A stretch of 64,000 bases of DNA, taken from positions 124,001 to 188,000 of the forward strand of contig CAIPAI010000029.1 of assembly GCA_903863015.1 (NCBI GenBank), in the 5' to 3' direction. Of this stretch, positions 33,378 to 41,474 are shown piece by piece. Numbering within the stretch: position 1 is the first letter of the stretch; the number at the start of each line of letters is the position of its first letter. A program made the translations under genes and the position numbers. The notes below the pieces were generated by a model, which was given only the letters and a program-made list of their open reading frames with translations, searched no databases and was not told the DNA's origin. This DNA is from an uncultured Actinomycetes bacterium. GTDB taxonomy: Bacteria > Actinomycetota > Actinomycetes > Nanopelagicales > Nanopelagicaceae.

Positions 33378-34148
33378 ATGTGCGGTCGATACGCCTCCTC
33401 AAAGGGGGCTGATGAGTTGATCGAGTACTTTGAAGCGACTCTAGAAGCGCCCTCAGCAGTAAGCCCAGCAGTAAGCCCAGCAGCAAGCCCAGAAACGCCC
33501 CCAGCAGCAAGCCCAGCAGCGAGCTCGCCTAATCTCGCACCTTCATGGAATGTGGCTCCCACCGCGCAGATCTACGCGATCCTCGATCCGGCACGACTTC
33601 TCACCACTGCCCGCTGGGGGTTAGTTCCAAGTTGGGCAAAGAGCCTCGATTTTGCGGCGAAGACCATCAATGCGCGAGTAGAAACAGTGGCTGACAAACC
33701 TTCATTTCGATCCGCATTCAAATCTCGGCGAGCGATCATTCCAGCCGATGGGTATTACGAGTGGTACACGGCAAGTGGTCCTGTTTCACGCAAACAACCC
33801 TTCTATATTTGCGCTCGCGATCGCTCCCCGCTTGCCATGGCAGGCCTTTATGAATGGTGGGTTCCCAGTGATGGAGGCGCCCCTGTATTGACGGCGACGG
33901 TACTCACTCGAGATGCCACCCCTCAGATCGCCGAGATCCACGATCGCATGCCACTCATGCTCCCGCGGGCCGCCTGGTCAGAGTGGTTAGGGGGCAAACT
34001 ATCTTCGGTAGGAGAGCTCCTTTCTATCTCAGAAACCCTTCAGGAACTTGACGCTTATCCGGTATCGTCAGCCGTAAATTCGTCCCGCGAAAACAGGTCA
34101 TCGCTCATCGATCCTGTTCCGTTGGAGTTAGAGCAGGTGCTCTGGTGA
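33378..34148 (+). CDS. SOS-response-associated peptidase (SRAP/YedK/HMCES type)
   Basis: Seals abasic sites in single-stranded DNA by a thiazolidine link to its N-terminal Cys2 (MCGRY). Other landmarks are SWNVAPTAQIYA, ARWGLVPSWAK, INARVETV, FRSAFKSRRAIIPADGYYEWY, and the late VLTRDATPQIAEIHDRMPLML with the catalytic His. Residues about 24-52 are an Ala/Ser/Pro-rich insertion encoded by a degenerate 12-base repeat (33453-33526) between the first strand and the SWNVAPT motif, absent from the SRAP proteins I know. The 3' end overlaps the next gene by four bases. Confidence 0.92.
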   Translation: MCGRYASSKGADELIEYFEATLEAPSAVSPAVSPAASPETPPAASPAASSPNLAPSWNVAPTAQIYAILDPARLLTTARWGLVPSWAKSLDFAAKTINARVETVADKPSFRSAFKSRRAIIPADGYYEWYTASGPVSRKQPFYICARDRSPLAMAGLYEWWVPSDGGAPVLTATVLTRDATPQIAEIHDRMPLMLPRAAWSEWLGGKLSSVGELLSISETLQELDAYPVSSAVNSSRENRSSLIDPVPLELEQVLW

Positions 34149-34786
34149 TCACTGAGGTCGTACTCCCCACATCTGTGGGAAGAGCGCGGCTTCTTGTAGG
34201 AAATGTAAAGGGAGCTCGCGGCCTGCTTGTTCTGGGACATGGAGCTGGAACTGGTGCTCGCACGCCCGACTTGGAATTAATCGCAGATGGCATTGATGGT
34301 GTGGCCATTGTTCGGATGGAGCAACCCTGGGTTGTCTCTGGACGCCAAATCGCGCCGGCCGCACATCTCTTAGATGAGGCGTGGCTCGAGGTGCTTCGCA
34401 AGCGCAATTCCTGGCTTCCGGCCGCCGCGGCCGCGCTTCCCCTCATCTTGGGCGGGAGAAGTACCGGTGCGCGGGTGGCATGTCGAACTGCACTTCCACT
34501 GGGGGCCAGGGGAGTGCTTGCACTCTCCTTTCCGCTCCATGCTCCAAAGAAGACCAATCGACGTCGGGACAATGAACTCGAGATCGTGCTTGAGGCGGGC
34601 CTGCCACTCCACGTGGTCCAGGGCGATAAAGATGGTTTCGGAACGCCAGATGAATTCAATGGAGTCGATATCACCGTCGTTCCTGGTCGCGGCCACGAAC
34701 TCCTGCGCAGTCGAGATGATGAACACGCAGCCATAGTTCAGGGTGCAGTGAGGGACTTTGCCACCCGAGTGCTCTCCCTGGAATAA
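34145..34786 (+). CDS. KANL3/Tex30-type alpha/beta hydrolase
   Basis: A 213-residue small alpha/beta hydrolase of the family shared with eukaryotic KANL3 and Tex30. The first strand leads to [10 protein letters not shown], the nucleophile is Ser in [13 protein letters not shown], later SFPLHAP and [13 protein letters not shown] (acid), and the last His in VPGRGHELL. The substrate is unknown. The start GTG overlaps the SRAP stop (GTGA). The stop codon lies in the first of three 15-bp tandem repeats that lead into the sigR promoter. Confidence 0.82.
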   Translation: MITEVVLPTSVGRARLLVGNVKGARGLLVLGHGAGTGARTPDLELIADGIDGVAIVRMEQPWVVSGRQIAPAAHLLDEAWLEVLRKRNSWLPAAAAALPLILGGRSTGARVACRTALPLGARGVLALSFPLHAPKKTNRRRDNELEIVLEAGLPLHVVQGDKDGFGTPDEFNGVDITVVPGRGHELLRSRDDEHAAIVQGAVRDFATRVLSLE

Positions 34787-34820
34787 GTGGCCCTGGAATA
34801 AGTGCCCCGGGAATAAGCCA
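34776..34820. repeat. Three 15-bp tandem repeats carrying GGAAT
   Basis: CCCTGGAATAAGTGG, CCCTGGAATAAGTGC and CCCGGGAATAAGCCA follow one another. Each contains GGAAT, the -35 box of SigR/SigH-type promoters. The first copy includes the stop codon of the hydrolase gene. Confidence 0.92.
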
Positions 34821-34835
34821 AGGTGGGGGCGGGTT
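34810..34835 (+). promoter_or_regulatory. SigR-type autoregulatory promoter (GGAAT-N18-GTT)
   Basis: GGAAT (34810-34814), 18 bases, GTT (34833-34835). This matches exactly the consensus of Streptomyces SigR and is close to mycobacterial SigH promoters. Start of transcription is expected near 34842-34846, where an in-frame GTG (34846) of sigR lies. Confidence 0.8.
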
Positions 34836-34932
34836 TCCCCTTGATGTGCTTGCTACAGATGAGATTCGGGATGAATCACCGGTACATTCTTTGGAGATGC
34901 ACGCTTTAGAGAACCAGAGAAATGGAGCGCGA

Positions 34933-35520
34933 GTGACGGCCGAGAGCGCGAAAGAGCGGGCTGACCGCTTTGAACGAGACGCCTTGCCGCTGCTCGACCA
35001 GATGTACGGGGCAGCAATGCGCCTCACGAAGAATCCCAATGACGCTCAAGATTTGGTTCAAGATACTTTTGCAAAAGCATTCTCGTCGTTCCATCAATAC
35101 GAAGACGGCACCAATATACGTGCCTGGCTATATCGGATTCTCAACACAACTTTCATTAACAATTACCGAAAGAGCCAGCGGCAGCCGTTAATTTCAGATG
35201 GTGAAATCGAAGACTGGCAGATTGCAGATGCGGCTTCGCACACAAGCAACCTTGGAAGATCTGCAGAAATGGAAGCGCTCGATCGACTTCCGGATTCAGA
35301 AATTAAGCAAGCGTTGCAGAACTTGCCTGAAGAATTTCGCCTCGCCGTTTACTTGGCCGACGTCGAAGGATTTCCTTACAAAGAAATTGCGGAGATCATG
35401 GACACGCCTCCAGGCACCGTGATGTCGCGTTTGCATCGTGGGCGCAAACTCTTGCGTGAAGCACTCGCTGAATATGCTGCAGAACGAGGCCTTGCTGGAA
35501 CGGGAGGTGGTCGGTCATGA
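34933..35520 (+). CDS. sigR: RNA polymerase sigma factor SigR/SigH (thiol-oxidative stress)
   Basis: ECF sigma factor controlling the disulfide-stress response. Region 2 is [29 protein letters not shown]...[17 protein letters not shown], and region 4 is [44 protein letters not shown] 34933 (195 residues) has GGAG six bases upstream and gives the usual N-terminus. The frame stays open to GTG 34846, which the SigR-type promoter could express as a form 29 residues longer, as in Streptomyces where a long unstable SigR isoform exists. It overlaps rsrA by four bases. Confidence 0.92.
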   Translation: MTAESAKERADRFERDALPLLDQMYGAAMRLTKNPNDAQDLVQDTFAKAFSSFHQYEDGTNIRAWLYRILNTTFINNYRKSQRQPLISDGEIEDWQIADAASHTSNLGRSAEMEALDRLPDSEIKQALQNLPEEFRLAVYLADVEGFPYKEIAEIMDTPPGTVMSRLHRGRKLLREALAEYAAERGLAGTGGGRS

Positions 35521-35801
35521 GTTGCGGAAACCACCACGAGACTCCCTGCCGAGAAGTTCTTACCGCGCTCTTTATCTATCTCGATAACGAGGTAGGGGAC
35601 GAATCGCGCTCGCAGGCAATCGCCATCCACTTAGAAGAGTGCGGTCCTTGCCAGAAGGAGTTCACTTACGAGGAACGTGTCCGATTGGCGATCTCGAGTG
35701 CGTGCAAAGAGGAAGCTCCCCCCGAGTTAAGGGCCCGAGTCCTACAAACCTTTACGGAATTTCGACTCACGCTGACAGAAATTGATCTCCCAAACAACTA
35801 A
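35517..35801 (+). CDS. rsrA: Zinc-binding anti-sigma factor RsrA/RshA
   Basis: A 94-residue ZAS-type anti-sigma factor that holds SigR inactive until its cysteines are oxidised. Zinc ligands are Cys11 near the N-terminus and the H-x3-C-x2-C motif HLEECGPC (His38, Cys42, Cys45), spaced as in Streptomyces RsrA. Cys3 and Cys62 are further thiols. Helix [11 protein letters not shown] contacts the sigma factor. Its ATG overlaps the sigR stop, giving coupled synthesis of the pair. Confidence 0.92.
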   Translation: MSCGNHHETPCREVLTALFIYLDNEVGDESRSQAIAIHLEECGPCQKEFTYEERVRLAISSACKEEAPPELRARVLQTFTEFRLTLTEIDLPNN

Positions 35802-35810
35802 GTTGTGGTC
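35799..35810 (+). promoter_or_regulatory. Putative leaderless promoter of the carrier-protein gene
   Basis: TAAGTT (35799-35804) overlaps the rsrA stop codon and is followed by six bases and ATG 35811. Confidence 0.4.
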
Positions 35811-36035
35811 ATGGCGCATTTCGACGTACGAGCAGAGATGGTGGCGAACGTACTCACTACCACTGTGAAAGTCGGAGATTTAGTCGAGGCGGGCGACCAG
35901 CTACTTCTGTTGGAATCGATGAAGATGGAGATTCCAGTTCTCAGTGAAGTGAGTGGAAAAGTAGTTGAGGTCGCAGTCGTTGACGGCGAAGTGATTCAGG
36001 GTGGCGATCTCTTAGTGAAGATCGAGTACAAATGA
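35811..36035 (+). CDS. Biotin/lipoyl-attachment carrier protein (TB7.3-like)
   Basis: A 74-residue free-standing biotinyl/lipoyl domain. The attachment site is Lys in LLESMKMEIPV; ESMKM is the classic biotinylation tetrapeptide surround. Two symmetric beta hairpins (VKVGDLVEAGDQLLLLE, and VVDGEVIQGGDLLVKIE) flank it. Mycobacterial Rv3221c (TB7.3) has the same size and the same place next to the SigH/RshA genes. The parent carboxylase is unknown. ATG 35811 is preferred over GTG 35805. Confidence 0.9.
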   Translation: MAHFDVRAEMVANVLTTTVKVGDLVEAGDQLLLLESMKMEIPVLSEVSGKVVEVAVVDGEVIQGGDLLVKIEYK

Positions 36036-36436
36036 GCGATCGCTTTATTGGTGCGATTGGGCTTTCCTCGATGACGGTCAAGCACGCAGATACGGCAATC
36101 GCGCTTGGCTCAGGCGATGTAGCCGTGCTGGGTACGCCACGTATGGTGGGTTTGGCAGAGGCAGCTACTCTCGCTGCCATCGCAGACCGACTCGATCAGC
36201 AAGAGACCACCGTCGGAGTGGACGTTCACATCGAACATTTAGGCGCATCCTCCGTGGGATCACTTGTGCAAGCAAGTGCGGTAGTGAGCGATGTAGATGG
36301 ATCTCGCATCACCTTTGATATTCAAGCTCACGACGGAGAGCGTCTGGTTGCTCGTGGGGTAGTTATCCGGATGCTTGTTGATCGGGTGCAATTCACTGCT
36401 CGCGTGGCTGCCCTGGGTGCGAACGCGCGTTCTTAA
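36032..36436 (+). CDS. Hotdog-fold thioesterase-like protein
   Basis: A 134-residue hotdog-fold protein resembling the fluoroacetyl-CoA-thioesterase (FlK)-like group: MTVKHADTAIALGSGDVAVLGTPRMVGLAEAA at the N-terminus, then VGVDVHIEHLGASSVGSLV and a terminal VIRMLVDRVQF strand. The glutamate in GLAEAA is in the place of the helix acid of the family. It should act on an acyl-CoA, substrate unknown. It overlaps the carrier gene by four bases and the ThDP enzyme gene end (other strand) by four. Confidence 0.75.
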   Translation: MSDRFIGAIGLSSMTVKHADTAIALGSGDVAVLGTPRMVGLAEAATLAAIADRLDQQETTVGVDVHIEHLGASSVGSLVQASAVVSDVDGSRITFDIQAHDGERLVARGVVIRMLVDRVQFTARVAALGANARS

Positions 36437-38067
36437 ATTCCCGTTGTTGTCCGTGGATAAGCGATCGCGGGATCTGTGATGATATTGACGAGGTAGGGAA
36501 CCCCGCTCTTGAATGCGCGATCCAACGCCGGGCCGATCTGGCTAGATTCAGTCACCATTTCGCCAGCGCCACCGAGAGCCCGAACCACTTCGTCGTAGCG
36601 CGTTTGTGGTGCGAGGTCCGCCGCCACGTCATATCCGAATATCGATTGCATGGGATGTTTCTCTAATCCCCAAGCGCTGTTATTTCCGACGACCATCACT
36701 GCTGGAAGGTTATGTCGCACAAGTGAATCGATATCACCAAGTGAGAAACCGAGCGCTCCATCGCCGAAGAGCGCGACTACTTGTGCTGAAGGTCTGGCTA
36801 GCCGAGCCGCAATGATGCCGCCCATGCCGCCACCTAAACATCCAAATGGACCTGGATCTAACCAGCAGCCGGGGCGGGCAGGCTCTACGAATTTTCCGGC
36901 GAAGGAAACGAAATCCCCACCGTCGCCGATGATCACTGCATCATCGGCAAGTTTGGGAAGTAATTCGCCGTAGATCCGAGCTGGATGTATCGGAGATACG
37001 TCAGCTTCTAACATTTCGCTCTCTTTGGCCGCGCTCTTCATCGCGGCTTGCGTAATGGAATCGCGCCATTCACGCGAAACTTCAAGTGAAGTTTCGTGCA
37101 TTAATTGCGTGAAGAAGGAGGATAAGTCTCCGGATGCGCTCGCAGCCAGAACTGCATGAGTAGCAATACCCTCGGGCGAATCGGCCACATGGATTACTTT
37201 TGCACTTCCAAAATCACCATAACCAAGTCGGAAGTCGAGTGGAGTACCCACCACAAGAATGAGGTCTGCTGAGCGGAACGCAAAGGAACGTGCCTTCGTT
37301 GCTAAGAGGGGATTGCCGCGCGGGATGATTCCACGAGCGGTTCCATTTGTAATCACGGGAATCTGGATTGATTCTGCGAATTGCAGGGCTTGGGTTTCGG
37401 CGCTGCCCGCCCACACATCTGAACCGAGAATAAGCAACGGGTAACTAGATTCCTTGATGAGCCTGCCAATCTTGGCTACATCCTCTGTGTTGACCTGTTG
37501 AACATTTTGACTCCAGGGCGCAATTTCTTCTGGAGTGGCGGGACCGAAAAAGATATCCATCGGAATATCGAGGAATGTCGGCCCTCGATGTGGAGAGCGC
37601 GCAAGGTCAAGAGCGTTAAATATTTCGGTGCCGATGTTGGCAGTGGCTGTAATGGTGTCCGAGAGTTTGGTGATCGGCGCCAAGAGCGGTGGGTGGTCAA
37701 TCTCTTGAAGCGCACCTTGTCCCCAACGACCAGCGGGTGCTCTACCTCCAAGCATGAGCAGTGGTGCGCCGTTATAAAAGGCATTAGCCACGGCACTCAC
37801 GCCGTTGGTAACTCCAGGGCCAGCGGTCACCACCGCGAGTCCTGGCGTGCGGGTGAGTCGAGCGGTTGCCTCAGCTGCAAATACTGCTGTTTGTTCGTGA
37901 CGCACATCGATGATGGGAAGGTTTCGATGTACCGCGCCGTCATAGATGGGGAATACGTGCGCACCTGAAAGAGTGAAAAGATGTTTAATGCCGTGCGCTT
38001 GGGCAGCGACTACAGCTAGATCTCCACCGTGTGTTTCCCGTTCTTGTGTCTCACGTTCTTCGCTCAC
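36433..38067 (-). CDS. Acetolactate-synthase-like ThDP-dependent enzyme
   Basis: A 544-residue enzyme of the acetohydroxyacid-synthase/oxalyl-CoA-decarboxylase superfamily. The ThDP-activating Glu is in DVRHEQTAVFAAEA (Glu58), the central domain has ILGSDVW and the FAD-like loop, and the ThDP/Mg motif is LFGDGALGFSLGDIDSLV...GNN. No ilvN regulatory subunit gene is adjacent and the N-terminus is short, so it is probably not the biosynthetic AHAS; a glyoxylate- or 2-hydroxyacyl-CoA-active relative is possible. The GTG start overlaps the hupE gene end by 17 bases. Confidence 0.75.
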   Translation of the reverse strand: MSEERETQERETHGGDLAVVAAQAHGIKHLFTLSGAHVFPIYDGAVHRNLPIIDVRHEQTAVFAAEATARLTRTPGLAVVTAGPGVTNGVSAVANAFYNGAPLLMLGGRAPAGRWGQGALQEIDHPPLLAPITKLSDTITATANIGTEIFNALDLARSPHRGPTFLDIPMDIFFGPATPEEIAPWSQNVQQVNTEDVAKIGRLIKESSYPLLILGSDVWAGSAETQALQFAESIQIPVITNGTARGIIPRGNPLLATKARSFAFRSADLILVVGTPLDFRLGYGDFGSAKVIHVADSPEGIATHAVLAASASGDLSSFFTQLMHETSLEVSREWRDSITQAAMKSAAKESEMLEADVSPIHPARIYGELLPKLADDAVIIGDGGDFVSFAGKFVEPARPGCWLDPGPFGCLGGGMGGIIAARLARPSAQVVALFGDGALGFSLGDIDSLVRHNLPAVMVVGNNSAWGLEKHPMQSIFGYDVAADLAPQTRYDEVVRALGGAGEMVTESSQIGPALDRAFKSGVPYLVNIITDPAIAYPRTTTGI

Positions 38068-38884
38068 TGCGCCATTCTAGGCGCGAATTCGCCAGAAGAG
38101 CCAGGATTAGAAGTACAGCGGGAATGAACCAGATGTGAGAAGTGAGGAAATCTGTGAGCGGCAGTGCAGGATTCTTGAGGTTAAAGGTGCGCTCACCAAT
38201 CCAAAACTCTGCGAGCAGAAGGCCAAAGAGCGCGAAGGAGTTGCGAACGCCTGGGTACCAACGTGTCCGGCTCAACCACCAGAGTGACGGAAGTGTAAAG
38301 ACGACGAGGAGTACTTGTGCCAATTCGATGCCGATATTGAATGCAAAGAGAGTGAGGATGCGGTCGCTCTGAAAGACCACTAATTGTTTGAGCATAGAAG
38401 CGAAGGCGAGTCCATGAATAAGACCAAAGATAAGTGGAAGAAGTAGGAAAGCTCTGTTCATGGCTGGACGTAACGCATGAATAGCGGTGATAAATATGGA
38501 GAGTGCGATAAGTGTCTCTACCGGTTTCTCGGGTAGGGAGAAGATATTAAGCGAAGAGAGCACTACAGAAGTGGCATGGCCAATCGTGAAAGCACTCACT
38601 GTTTTAAGCGTTGCTTTAATGCTCTCCCCGAAAGTACGCCCAGGGAGCCAGCGATGCTGTAGAGCGAGGGCGGGAGCGGGAAGTAAGAGCATAAAAAGGA
38701 AGAGGAGATGATCGATTCCGGATCCAATGTGATGTGTGCCCGCTAACACTCCGGAGAGGAATTTTTGCAGCAGGCTGTCGGTATTCACCAAGGTATACGG
38801 CGTCCCCACGTGCGCAGATGCGCTCTGCGCAGTCATGAGCAGGATTGCGGTGATCACTACAACCCCGAGAGATTTCTTTTGCAC
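38051..38884 (-). CDS. HupE/UreJ-type membrane protein (putative nickel uptake)
   Basis: A 277-residue protein with a signal peptide (cleavage after QSASA) and about six to seven helices. HupE/UreJ motifs are GIDHLLFLFMLLL, AFTIGHATSVVLSSL, KPVETLIALSI and FGLIHGLAFASML; the histidines are likely metal contacts. The family mediates nickel or cobalt entry. A nickel superoxide dismutase lies 2 kb away, which gives a consumer for the metal. It starts with GTG and its 3' end overlaps the ThDP gene. Confidence 0.8.
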   Translation of the reverse strand: MQKKSLGVVVITAILLMTAQSASAHVGTPYTLVNTDSLLQKFLSGVLAGTHHIGSGIDHLLFLFMLLLPAPALALQHRWLPGRTFGESIKATLKTVSAFTIGHATSVVLSSLNIFSLPEKPVETLIALSIFITAIHALRPAMNRAFLLLPLIFGLIHGLAFASMLKQLVVFQSDRILTLFAFNIGIELAQVLLVVFTLPSLWWLSRTRWYPGVRNSFALFGLLLAEFWIGERTFNLKNPALPLTDFLTSHIWFIPAVLLILALLANSRLEWRSERRT

Positions 38885-39004
38885 GGGGTATTTCTACCAG
38901 CCCTAGGCAGATCCTTGGTCGCAGCCTTCGACTCACATGCTAATCACAGAGAGTTCTCCCAAAGTCACACTTGGTATCGCAAGGTCTGATGTAATTCTCT
39001 GACC

Positions 39005-40939
39005 ATGAAAAAACTCGTCACGGATCGTTCCCGCGCCGGCATTGCTGGTCTTATTGCTCTACTTCTTGGAGCAGCTGTTATCCAGATTTCGCTGGGCGCT
39101 GCTCCATCGTCGGCGGCAACTTCTGCTACCAAAGCGCTCTGCGGTACACGCGCCCTTCCTTTTGAAAAGTTTGCACCCAGCGTCTCTGTCATCTGCGATG
39201 AGAAGTACATGTACGTGTCATCAAATGGCATCGCATCTCATTCCATGATGGTCGGAATCACGGGCTGGAACCAGCAGGTACCACTTCCGATGTTGGTGAG
39301 CGATTCGCTGACGCAGATGTGGCGCTTTCCTTTGAAGCCGGTCGCGGCCGCTTCGGAGATTGCCACTACTGGAGTCGGTGGCACTGGAATCATGCTGAAC
39401 GGTATTTCGAACTTCAATGCTACAAAGCCGGCGCCTAATTCGAATGGCTCGGTTTATTCGGCAAGCGCCGATCCTAAGTTGCAAGGTGAGTTAGATACCT
39501 GCGCTGGTCACTCAGGTCGTGGCGATGATTACCACTACCATGCAGAACCAAGTTGTTTGATTGCGCTCTTGGGATCTGAAAGCGCACTTGCCGGGTATCA
39601 ACTCGATGGATATCCCATATACGGAAGCAAAGAGCCGAGTGGTTCTGTGGCGACTGGACTCGATAAGTGCCAAGGCCATGACACTGGTGACGGTCGGGGA
39701 TACCACTATCACTTCACTACATCGGCTCCCTATTCACCTATGTGTTTCCACGGTGAGGTGCCCGCTGATGTGTCAACAACTGGGCAACCCAATGCGGGGC
39801 CGGCACGAAGCGCTGGTGAACCTGCACAAGTTCTTATTACTGGGATGACGTTTAACCTGACGGGCACTTCTAAGTTGGAGTACACCTATCAAGGTAAAGC
39901 GGGTTCAGTTTCATACACCCCCACAACAACTGGTTGCTGGAGTTTTGTATACGTGAACCCACCACCCGGAGCTCCTGGGAGCGGGACTTCGAGTGCGTGT
40001 CGCCGCGTGAATAGCACGCCGAACACGACACCGAGCGCGACACCGAGCACGACACCGAGCACGACACCGAGCACGACACCGAACACCACACCCAACAGCA
40101 CGCCGAGCACGACACCATCGGCAAAGCCGAGCGCTGCGCCCACAAAGGCTGCCATCGTTTATAAGAACGTCTCTGTGACACAAGTGAAGTGCAGCAAAGG
40201 TAAAACGATCAAGACGGTGACGGCTTCGAAGTGTCCAACTGGATACAAATTAATTTCCTCGAAGACCACTGTGACAAAGGTGCCAGTGCCTCCCGCACAA
40301 GCACCCACGCCACCGACTCATCAGCCATCTGCTCAGCCATCTACTCAGCCATCTACTCAGCCATCTGCTAGCCAGGGCGGACAACAGGGCGGACAACAGG
40401 GTGGACAACAGGGTGGACAAACGAACGGTGCACCCACATCTTTTGAGACCGTAGTGAAATCCTCCGACGGCACCTTTGCGCTGAAGAGCGCCTCTGCGAT
40501 CGATGAAGGTACTTTGCCGGTGGCTTACACCTGCGACGGAAAGAGCCTCTCGCCGCAATTCTCTTGGAGCGGTGCACCAGTTGGCACTAAGAGTTATGCG
40601 CTCATCATGCACACTATTCCTGGTCCTGCGCGTCCAGGAGAGAGCGCTGCCGCGGTGAGTTATTCGTGGGTGCTCTATAACATCCCTGCATCTACCACAT
40701 CTATCGCCGAAGGTGCATCCAACGTGGGTACCGCTGGCGTGCAATCACATGGAGCCGGCGCATATGGTGCGCCGTGTTCTCAAGGCCCCGGGGTAAAGCA
40801 ATACACCTTTACTGTCTACGCACTCTCATCGGAACTCTCTCTCGATGCCAAGAGTGCTACGGGTGATGTCGTTCGGGCAGCAATCAAGTCAGTAACACTT
40901 GCTTCAGCTGCGATGAACGTGAAAGCCTCCCGCGGTTAA
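39005..40939 (+). CDS. Secreted YHYH-PEBP fusion protein
   Basis: A 644-residue secreted protein with a signal peptide ending near PSSAA (about residue 37). Residues 40-325 form a YHYH domain: DDYHYHAEPSC and GRGYHYHFTTSAPYSP, with DGYPIYG between them. A Thr/Pro/Ser linker (ATPSTTPST repeats, 40016-40119) leads to a short CSKGKTIKTV...CPTGYKLI motif, then PSTQ repeats and GGQQ repeats. The C-terminal 165 residues are a PEBP/YbhB (Raf-kinase-inhibitor-like) domain with YTCDGKSLSPQFSWSG, YSWVLYNIP and YTFTVYALS. YHYH domains are mostly uncharacterised and PEBP proteins bind small ligands. I do not know this fusion from elsewhere. Confidence 0.82.
   Translation: MKKLVTDRSRAGIAGLIALLLGAAVIQISLGAAPSSAATSATKALCGTRALPFEKFAPSVSVICDEKYMYVSSNGIASHSMMVGITGWNQQVPLPMLVSDSLTQMWRFPLKPVAAASEIATTGVGGTGIMLNGISNFNATKPAPNSNGSVYSASADPKLQGELDTCAGHSGRGDDYHYHAEPSCLIALLGSESALAGYQLDGYPIYGSKEPSGSVATGLDKCQGHDTGDGRGYHYHFTTSAPYSPMCFHGEVPADVSTTGQPNAGPARSAGEPAQVLITGMTFNLTGTSKLEYTYQGKAGSVSYTPTTTGCWSFVYVNPPPGAPGSGTSSACRRVNSTPNTTPSATPSTTPSTTPSTTPNTTPNSTPSTTPSAKPSAAPTKAAIVYKNVSVTQVKCSKGKTIKTVTASKCPTGYKLISSKTTVTKVPVPPAQAPTPPTHQPSAQPSTQPSTQPSASQGGQQGGQQGGQQGGQTNGAPTSFETVVKSSDGTFALKSASAIDEGTLPVAYTCDGKSLSPQFSWSGAPVGTKSYALIMHTIPGPARPGESAAAVSYSWVLYNIPASTTSIAEGASNVGTAGVQSHGAGAYGAPCSQGPGVKQYTFTVYALSSELSLDAKSATGDVVRAAIKSVTLASAAMNVKASRG
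40016..40119 (+). repeat. 12-bp tandem repeats coding a Thr/Pro/Ser linker
   Basis: ACACCGAGCACG and variants follow one another about nine times inside the YHYH-PEBP gene, coding TPST/TPNT units. The 12-base period keeps the frame. Confidence 0.9.
40320..40421 (+). repeat. Two further 12-bp tandem repeat arrays in the same gene
   Basis: TCAGCCATCTAC-type units (about four, coding QPST) are followed by CAGGGCGGACAA-type units (four, coding QGGQ). Three unrelated 12-bp arrays thus sit in one linker. Confidence 0.9.
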
Positions 40940-40961
40940 TTCCGGCAACCGCTGTGGAAAT

Positions 40962-40994
40962 GAAGAGGCCCCGCACACTGTGCGGGGCCTCTTC
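40962..40994. terminator. Bidirectional terminator between YHYH-PEBP and sodN genes
   Basis: GAAGAGGCCCCGCACA pairs perfectly over 16 bp with its complement around one central base. It lies between two convergent genes and ends in CTCTTC on both strands; no long T-run is present. Confidence 0.7.
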
Positions 40995-41011
40995 AACGAA
41001 CTGAATGTGAG

Positions 41012-41410
41012 TTACTTCTTGGTCGCCCAGAAAATCTCGGCGATCTCATCGATCTTCGCGATGAGCTTGTCGGCTACAGCAACATCCATGGTGCCTTTGG
41101 TGCCTGCAGCGCCGGCCAGTTTGGTGGCTTCGTTGAAGAGCACGTGCAAGTTTGGATGAGCCTCAAAGTGATTAGGCTTGAAGTAATCGGTCCAGAGCAC
41201 CCAAAGGTGTTCTTTCACCATGTTTGAGCGATCTTCTTTGATGGCAACTGCGCGTTGCTTGAAGACTGCATCGTCAGATGCGTGGAATTTCTCAATGCAA
41301 GCCTTCACCGATTGCGCTTCAATTTTTGCCTGAGCTGGGTCGTAGACCCCACATGGCAAATCGCAGTGCGCGTAGACGGTGATGGCTGGAGCGGTGAGTT
41401 GGCGGAACAA
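41012..41410 (-). CDS. sodN: Nickel superoxide dismutase (preprotein)
   Basis: Dismutates superoxide with a nickel hook formed by the N-terminal His, Cys2 and Cys6 of the mature protein: HCDLPCGVYDP. The TTG start at 41410 gives a 14-residue propeptide (MFRQLTAPAITVYA) before His, the length seen in Streptomyces SodN, and AAGGGAGAG lies four bases upstream. The mature part of 118 residues has ACIEKFH, WVLWTDYFKPNHFE and the C-terminal ADKLIAKIDEIAEIFW of the helical bundle. The frame extends upstream to 41497 but would add residues that cannot precede the hook. The maturation protease is divergent. Confidence 0.95.
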   Translation of the reverse strand: MFRQLTAPAITVYAHCDLPCGVYDPAQAKIEAQSVKACIEKFHASDDAVFKQRAVAIKEDRSNMVKEHLWVLWTDYFKPNHFEAHPNLHVLFNEATKLAGAAGTKGTMDVAVADKLIAKIDEIAEIFWATKK

Positions 41411-41474
41411 GGCACTCTCCCTTAGTAGTCGTACGTGTATGAAAATGGTACTTGTAAGTGTGAGACTACCTTCC

